DNA of 64,000 nucleotides. Origin: Bacillota bacterium. GTDB taxonomy: Bacteria; Bacillota; Clostridia; Lachnospirales; Lachnospiraceae. The translations under genes were made by a program, and so were the position numbers. Positions 61,130 to 64,000 of this stretch are shown one piece after another. A model generated the notes under the pieces. That model was not told where the DNA came from. It saw only the letters and a program-made list of their open reading frames with translations, and ran no database searches. Positions within the stretch are counted from its first letter, which is position 1. The number at the start of each line of letters is the position of its first letter. The stretch spans positions 32,760-96,759 of the forward strand of contig JAEZFK010000072.1 in NCBI GenBank assembly GCA_023437715.1, given 5' to 3'.

Positions 61130-62707
61130 ATGTATTCCGAAAAATTTAAAGAAATGAATATATGCAATTGCAATTGTGGAAATAGAAATAATTGTTCATG
61201 CCAATGCTGCCGCTGCATAGGACCTACTGGTCCTACCGGGCCTGCTGGACCTGCTGGAGCTCAAGGGCCTACAGGGCCTACCGGAGCCACTGGAGCCACT
61301 GGGGCTCAAGGTCCTACTGGACCTACTGGGGCTACTGGCGCCACTGGGGCCCAAGGACCTACCGGACCTACTGGGGCTACTGGCGCCACTGGGGCTCAAG
61401 GACCTACTGGACCTACCGGGGCCACTGGGGCCACTGGGGCTCAAGGTCCTACTGGACCTACCGGGGCTACTGGGGCCACTGGGGCTCAAGGTCCTACTGG
61501 ACCTACCGGGGCCACTGGAGCCACTGGGGCTCAAGGTCCTACTGGACCTACCGGGGCTACTGGAGCCCAAGGACCTACTGGGCCTACCGGTGCTACTGGA
61601 GCCACTGGGGCCCAAGGACCTACTGGACCTACTGGAGCCACTGGGGCTCAAGGGCCTACCGGACCTACTGGAGCCACTGGGGCTCAAGGGCCTACCGGAC
61701 CTACAGGACCCACTGGACCCGCTGGGGCTACTGGACCTACCGGACCTACCGGGCCAATTGGTCTGACAGGTGATACCGGACCTACTGGACCCGCTGGGGC
61801 CACCGGACCTACTGGACCTACTGGGCCAATTGGTCTGACAGGTGATACCGGACCCACTGGGCCTACTGGAGCTGCTGGGGCTGCTGGACCTACTGGCCCC
61901 ACTGGACCTACTGGAGCTACGGGACCTACCGGACCTACCGGAGCCGCTGGGGCTACAGGTCCTACCGGGCCTACTGGGCCAATTGGTTTGACAGGCGCTA
62001 CCGGACCTACGGGACCTCAAGGGCCTCAAGGTCTTATCGGACCTACCGGGCCTCAGGGGCCTATCGGGCCTCAGGGGTCTGACGGTGTTGTAGGACCTAC
62101 CGGACCCACCGGACCTGCCGGCGTTGAAGGACCTACCGGACCTCAAGGACCTATCGGAGCTCAAGGGCCTGACGGCGATCTGGGACCCACCGGACCCACC
62201 GGACCTACCGGACCCACTGGACCTACCGGACCCACCGGGCCTACTGGACCTACTGGACCCACCGGACCTACCGGGCCTACCGGCGAAGTCGTTTTAGCTT
62301 ACGGTTCTTTAAGAGGAACCACGGTAGAGACACCTGGGGCAACTTTCGTGCCCGTACCGTTTAATGTGGTCGGACCTTTATCAACCAATATTACAGTCAG
62401 TGGAACAGGCAATGAATTAGTGGTAGGAGAAAGCGGAATTTACCAGATAACAATATCCATTAACGCGGAAGCCACTGTTGATCCAGATCCGGATCAGCCG
62501 TATTTAAATGCCATTATTACTGTCAACGGTCTGCCTATTTTTGGCGATACCAGTACCTTTTTCAAAATACCCAACAGAGGCAGTTCAACCTATGTTGTTC
62601 AGGCCGCTTTAGCAGCAGGAGATGATGTGGGAGTAAGTATTAGTACGGACTTCCCAATTCTGGGTTATATGAATCGCTCTTTGACGATTGTTCAATTAAG
62701 CGTCTAA
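61130..62707 (+). CDS. Collagen-like surface protein with BclA-type C-terminal domain
   Basis: 525 residues. A Cys/Asn-rich N-terminus (NICNCNCGNRNNCSCQCCRC, residues 11-30) is followed by about 350 residues of uninterrupted Gly-X-Y triplets, mostly GPT, GAT, GAQ. In the first half a 15-residue unit (GPTGPTGATGATGAQ) recurs, with shorter variants; later GPIGLTGDT units occur. The last 135 residues form a TNF/C1q-like trimeric jelly roll (GTTVETPGATFVPVPFNVVG, ESGIYQITISINAEA, GSSTYVVQAALAAGDDVGVS). This is the BclA plan of exosporium filaments. The cysteines may crosslink it to the spore surface. GGAGG ribosome site. Confidence 0.95.
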   Translation: MYSEKFKEMNICNCNCGNRNNCSCQCCRCIGPTGPTGPAGPAGAQGPTGPTGATGATGAQGPTGPTGATGATGAQGPTGPTGATGATGAQGPTGPTGATGATGAQGPTGPTGATGATGAQGPTGPTGATGATGAQGPTGPTGATGAQGPTGPTGATGATGAQGPTGPTGATGAQGPTGPTGATGAQGPTGPTGPTGPAGATGPTGPTGPIGLTGDTGPTGPAGATGPTGPTGPIGLTGDTGPTGPTGAAGAAGPTGPTGPTGATGPTGPTGAAGATGPTGPTGPIGLTGATGPTGPQGPQGLIGPTGPQGPIGPQGSDGVVGPTGPTGPAGVEGPTGPQGPIGAQGPDGDLGPTGPTGPTGPTGPTGPTGPTGPTGPTGPTGPTGEVVLAYGSLRGTTVETPGATFVPVPFNVVGPLSTNITVSGTGNELVVGESGIYQITISINAEATVDPDPDQPYLNAIITVNGLPIFGDTSTFFKIPNRGSSTYVVQAALAAGDDVGVSISTDFPILGYMNRSLTIVQLSV

Positions 62708-62742
62708 AGGATTTTTAATTGTTGATTGTGCTAATTAAAAAC

Positions 62743-62784
62743 AGGACCGGCAGCTTTGAGAGCTATCTCAAAGCTGCCGGTCCT
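62743..62784. terminator. Bidirectional terminator between collagen-like and MerR genes
   Basis: Perfect 19-bp inverted repeat (left arm begins AGGACCGGCAGC) with a 4-nt GCTA loop. The plus strand has AACTTTTC after it and the minus strand GTTTTTAATT, so it can serve both converging genes. Confidence 0.9.
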
Positions 62785-62831
62785 AACTTTTCAGGCATGG
62801 AAATATTCGGTGATAATTATTCCCTGAATGT

Positions 62832-63569
62832 TTATCCTGCTGCGTAGCTTTCGGCTGCACAGCAAATATAGTAGCTCAAACCGGTCTGCTGTGCTTCCAG
62901 CATTTGACGATGGAACTCATCAGTCATTAAAAATCTCGATTGTGCCGCAAAACCCTGTGCATCCATTTCCATACTACTTTGCATAAACCGAATATGCTTT
63001 TCGATGGCCGAATGAACCTCCTCTGCATTGACACTGACACCGTTTCTGAGTGCATCTGCCATAAATGTCATAAACTCCGCGGCCTCATTTGCCTTTTCAT
63101 TCATAGTATCTGCATCAATCGCGCCCGTATCAATGGAATATCCATAGGTTTCACTCAAGTACCCGTTCTGCGGTTCCAATGCCGCTTCCCATTCCTGATT
63201 ATTCAGACCTGCAAACATCTTTTCTTTTCCCATAGTAGCTCCTTTCTCTGCATGGATGATCGCTTCTTCCAGCGTGTGCAGAATGCTGCTCATTCTCTGT
63301 TGGCGCGCCATCAACAAAGCTTTCTGCTCACATAAGCACCGCAGGCGGGAGGGCTCGCTCTCCATGACGGCTTTGATTTTTTCCAGCGGAAAATCAAGTT
63401 CACGGTAAAACAGAATCTGCTGGAGCCGTTCAAGTTCCCTGTCGCCATAGTACCTGTATCCATTTTCTGCAACACTCTCCGGCATAAGCAACCCGATCTT
63501 CTGATAATGATATAAGGTTTTTATGGTTACGCCGGATAGCTTTGCAACTTCATGCACTGTGTATGACAT
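62832..63569 (-). CDS. MerR-family regulator with TipAS-like effector domain
   Basis: 245 residues. N-terminal MerR helix-turn-helix (YTVHEVAKLSGVTIKTLYHYQKIGLL), a dimerisation helix (EKALLMARQQRMSSILHTLE-type region), then a C-terminal all-helical TipAS domain with EFHRQMLEAQQTGLSYYICC near the end. TipA relatives bind thiopeptides or other drugs. A MerR-type promoter lies just upstream (63592-63622), so it is probably autoregulated. A decayed partial copy is at 60759-61035. GGGAGGTG ribosome site. Confidence 0.95.
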   Translation of the reverse strand: MSYTVHEVAKLSGVTIKTLYHYQKIGLLMPESVAENGYRYYGDRELERLQQILFYRELDFPLEKIKAVMESEPSRLRCLCEQKALLMARQQRMSSILHTLEEAIIHAEKGATMGKEKMFAGLNNQEWEAALEPQNGYLSETYGYSIDTGAIDADTMNEKANEAAEFMTFMADALRNGVSVNAEEVHSAIEKHIRFMQSSMEMDAQGFAAQSRFLMTDEFHRQMLEAQQTGLSYYICCAAESYAAG

Positions 63570-63591
63570 GCGATTTCACCTCCCAAATACA

Positions 63592-63622
63592 ACAATAAGG
63601 TCTGACCCAAGGGTGGAGTCAA
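63592..63622 (-). promoter_or_regulatory. MerR-type promoter of the TipA-like regulator
   Basis: On the minus strand TTGACT is followed after 19 bp by TATTGT, with an ACCC-TT-GGGT dyad in the spacer. The long spacer and central dyad are the signature of promoters activated by MerR-family proteins; the adjacent regulator is the obvious ligand. Confidence 0.8.
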
Positions 63623-63769
63623 GTACTTTTTTGATCTCTCTTTTTTGTCTCCGTCATTTATAGTCTTTCACAAACTCTTCACAGTTCCATCAAATTCCCG
63701 TCACAATTTCCATATATATTTACAGTGTAAAGAGGCCAGCAGCCTTTCACATAAACTTTTTTTCATACT

Positions 63770-63798
63770 GCCGGCAGGATTCCCCCAATCTTGCCGGC
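63770..63798. repeat. Stem-loop with GCCGGC arms
   Basis: GCCGGCAGGATT and AATCTTGCCGGC (one G-U pair) around a CCCCC loop. It lies in the gene-poor right edge region. Possibly a terminator of an unseen transcript or part of a small RNA. Confidence 0.6.
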
Positions 63799-63879
63799 TC
63801 CTCCCTTTTACAGGACCATTTTTCTTTCTAAACAGCCTACCCCAGCCTACCCCGAAAAAAACATTTTCACAAAATAAAT

Positions 63880-63944
63880 AAGTGTCTTCGACACTTCAAC
63901 TCCCCTGCCCCTCAATCTTGAGGGGATTAGGGGTTTCTTTTTGT
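63880..63944 (+). terminator. Tandem hairpins ending in a plus-strand T tract
   Basis: A short hairpin AAGTGTC-TTC-GACACTT (63880-63896) is followed by a larger one, CCCCT-CCCCTCA / TTGAGGGG-AGGGG (63902-63933), then TTTCTTTTTG. The orientation would end a rightward transcript, but no rightward gene is visible between 62707 and here. The region 63623-63879 otherwise shows no supported gene. Confidence 0.6.
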
Positions 63945-64000
63945 TTCACTTTGCTTCATAATAGACTCATGAATATACTACAAAGAATCTTTTCAGACCA

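Noticed and set aside
61240..61700. Regular 45-bp repeats that could be mistaken for a CRISPR array or satellite
   Set aside because: The repeats are contiguous coding triplets in one frame with no unique spacers and no cas genes nearby.
61196..62164. 322-codon minus-strand frame across the collagen repeats
   Set aside because: A Ser/Gly/Arg/Pro repeat is the expected reverse reading of GPT/GAT codons; the plus-strand gene has a ribosome site, a Cys-rich head and a folded C-terminal domain.
63645..63881. 78-codon plus-strand frame at the right edge
   Set aside because: No ribosome site, and the composition follows the local pyrimidine-rich sequence; the region is better explained by hairpins.

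Overview
The window reads as chromosomal DNA of an anaerobic, spore-forming member of the Lachnospiraceae (Lacrimispora/Hungatella-like Clostridia). This rests on YesMN-type two-component systems, AraC regulators beside sugar genes, an S-box riboswitch on metK, a YtaF-type protein, a BclA-like collagen protein and a clostridial choline lyase locus. The genus is inference. No rRNA, tRNA, CRISPR array, prophage or intact insertion sequence was seen.

Layout. 1-2.2 kb: sensor kinase (cut by the window edge) and its AraC-type response regulator. 2.3-6.3 kb: a sugar-oxidoreductase operon (TIM-barrel isomerase, two Gfo/Idh/MocA dehydrogenases) divergent from an AraC regulator. 6.4-9.3 kb: a two-component system and a DUF6062-like protein. 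9.7-11.1 kb: metK behind a SAM-I riboswitch. 11.2-15.6 kb: a CUT1 sugar ABC importer divergent from an AraC regulator. 15.7-18.7 kb: small accessory genes, including an internally deleted phosphatase-like gene. 18.7-21.8 kb: nucleotidyltransferase, hexosamine-kinase-like protein and GalE. 22.1-29.1 kb: an unusual FecCD-type uptake operon carrying an extra ABC ATPase and a second solute-binding-like protein, both with DUF1858-like N-termini, plus a cysteine-rich GTPase. 29.2-35.5 kb: murA, a membrane-anchored protein with a C39-like C-terminus, a GPP-rich protein, a second nucleotidyltransferase and an AtpI-like protein.

35.6-52.0 kb is the centrepiece: a 20-gene operon for a glycyl-radical choline microcompartment, read right to left and ending at a strong terminator. 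A DMT-family transporter may bring in substrate. CutC, activated by CutD, cleaves choline to trimethylamine and acetaldehyde inside the shell. CoA-acylating aldehyde dehydrogenase, alcohol dehydrogenase and PduL then give ethanol and acetyl-phosphate. Five ordinary BMC-H proteins (one fused to a Rho_N-like domain), a GrpU-like BMC-H, an EutS/CutR-like BMC-H and one EutN pentamer form the shell. EutJ, EutP, EutQ and EutT relatives are accessory. A MerR-family regulator sits upstream, and its own promoter and the operon promoter share a 32-bp architecture. A second aldehyde dehydrogenase in the operon has serine in place of the catalytic cysteine.

52-64 kb: thioredoxin with an elaborate promoter, a YhgE/Pip-type membrane protein with a partner, two methyltransferases, a flotillin beside decayed genes, and a collagen-like surface protein lying between an intact TipA-like MerR gene and a decayed copy of its 3' half. 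This last stretch is the most eroded part of the window.
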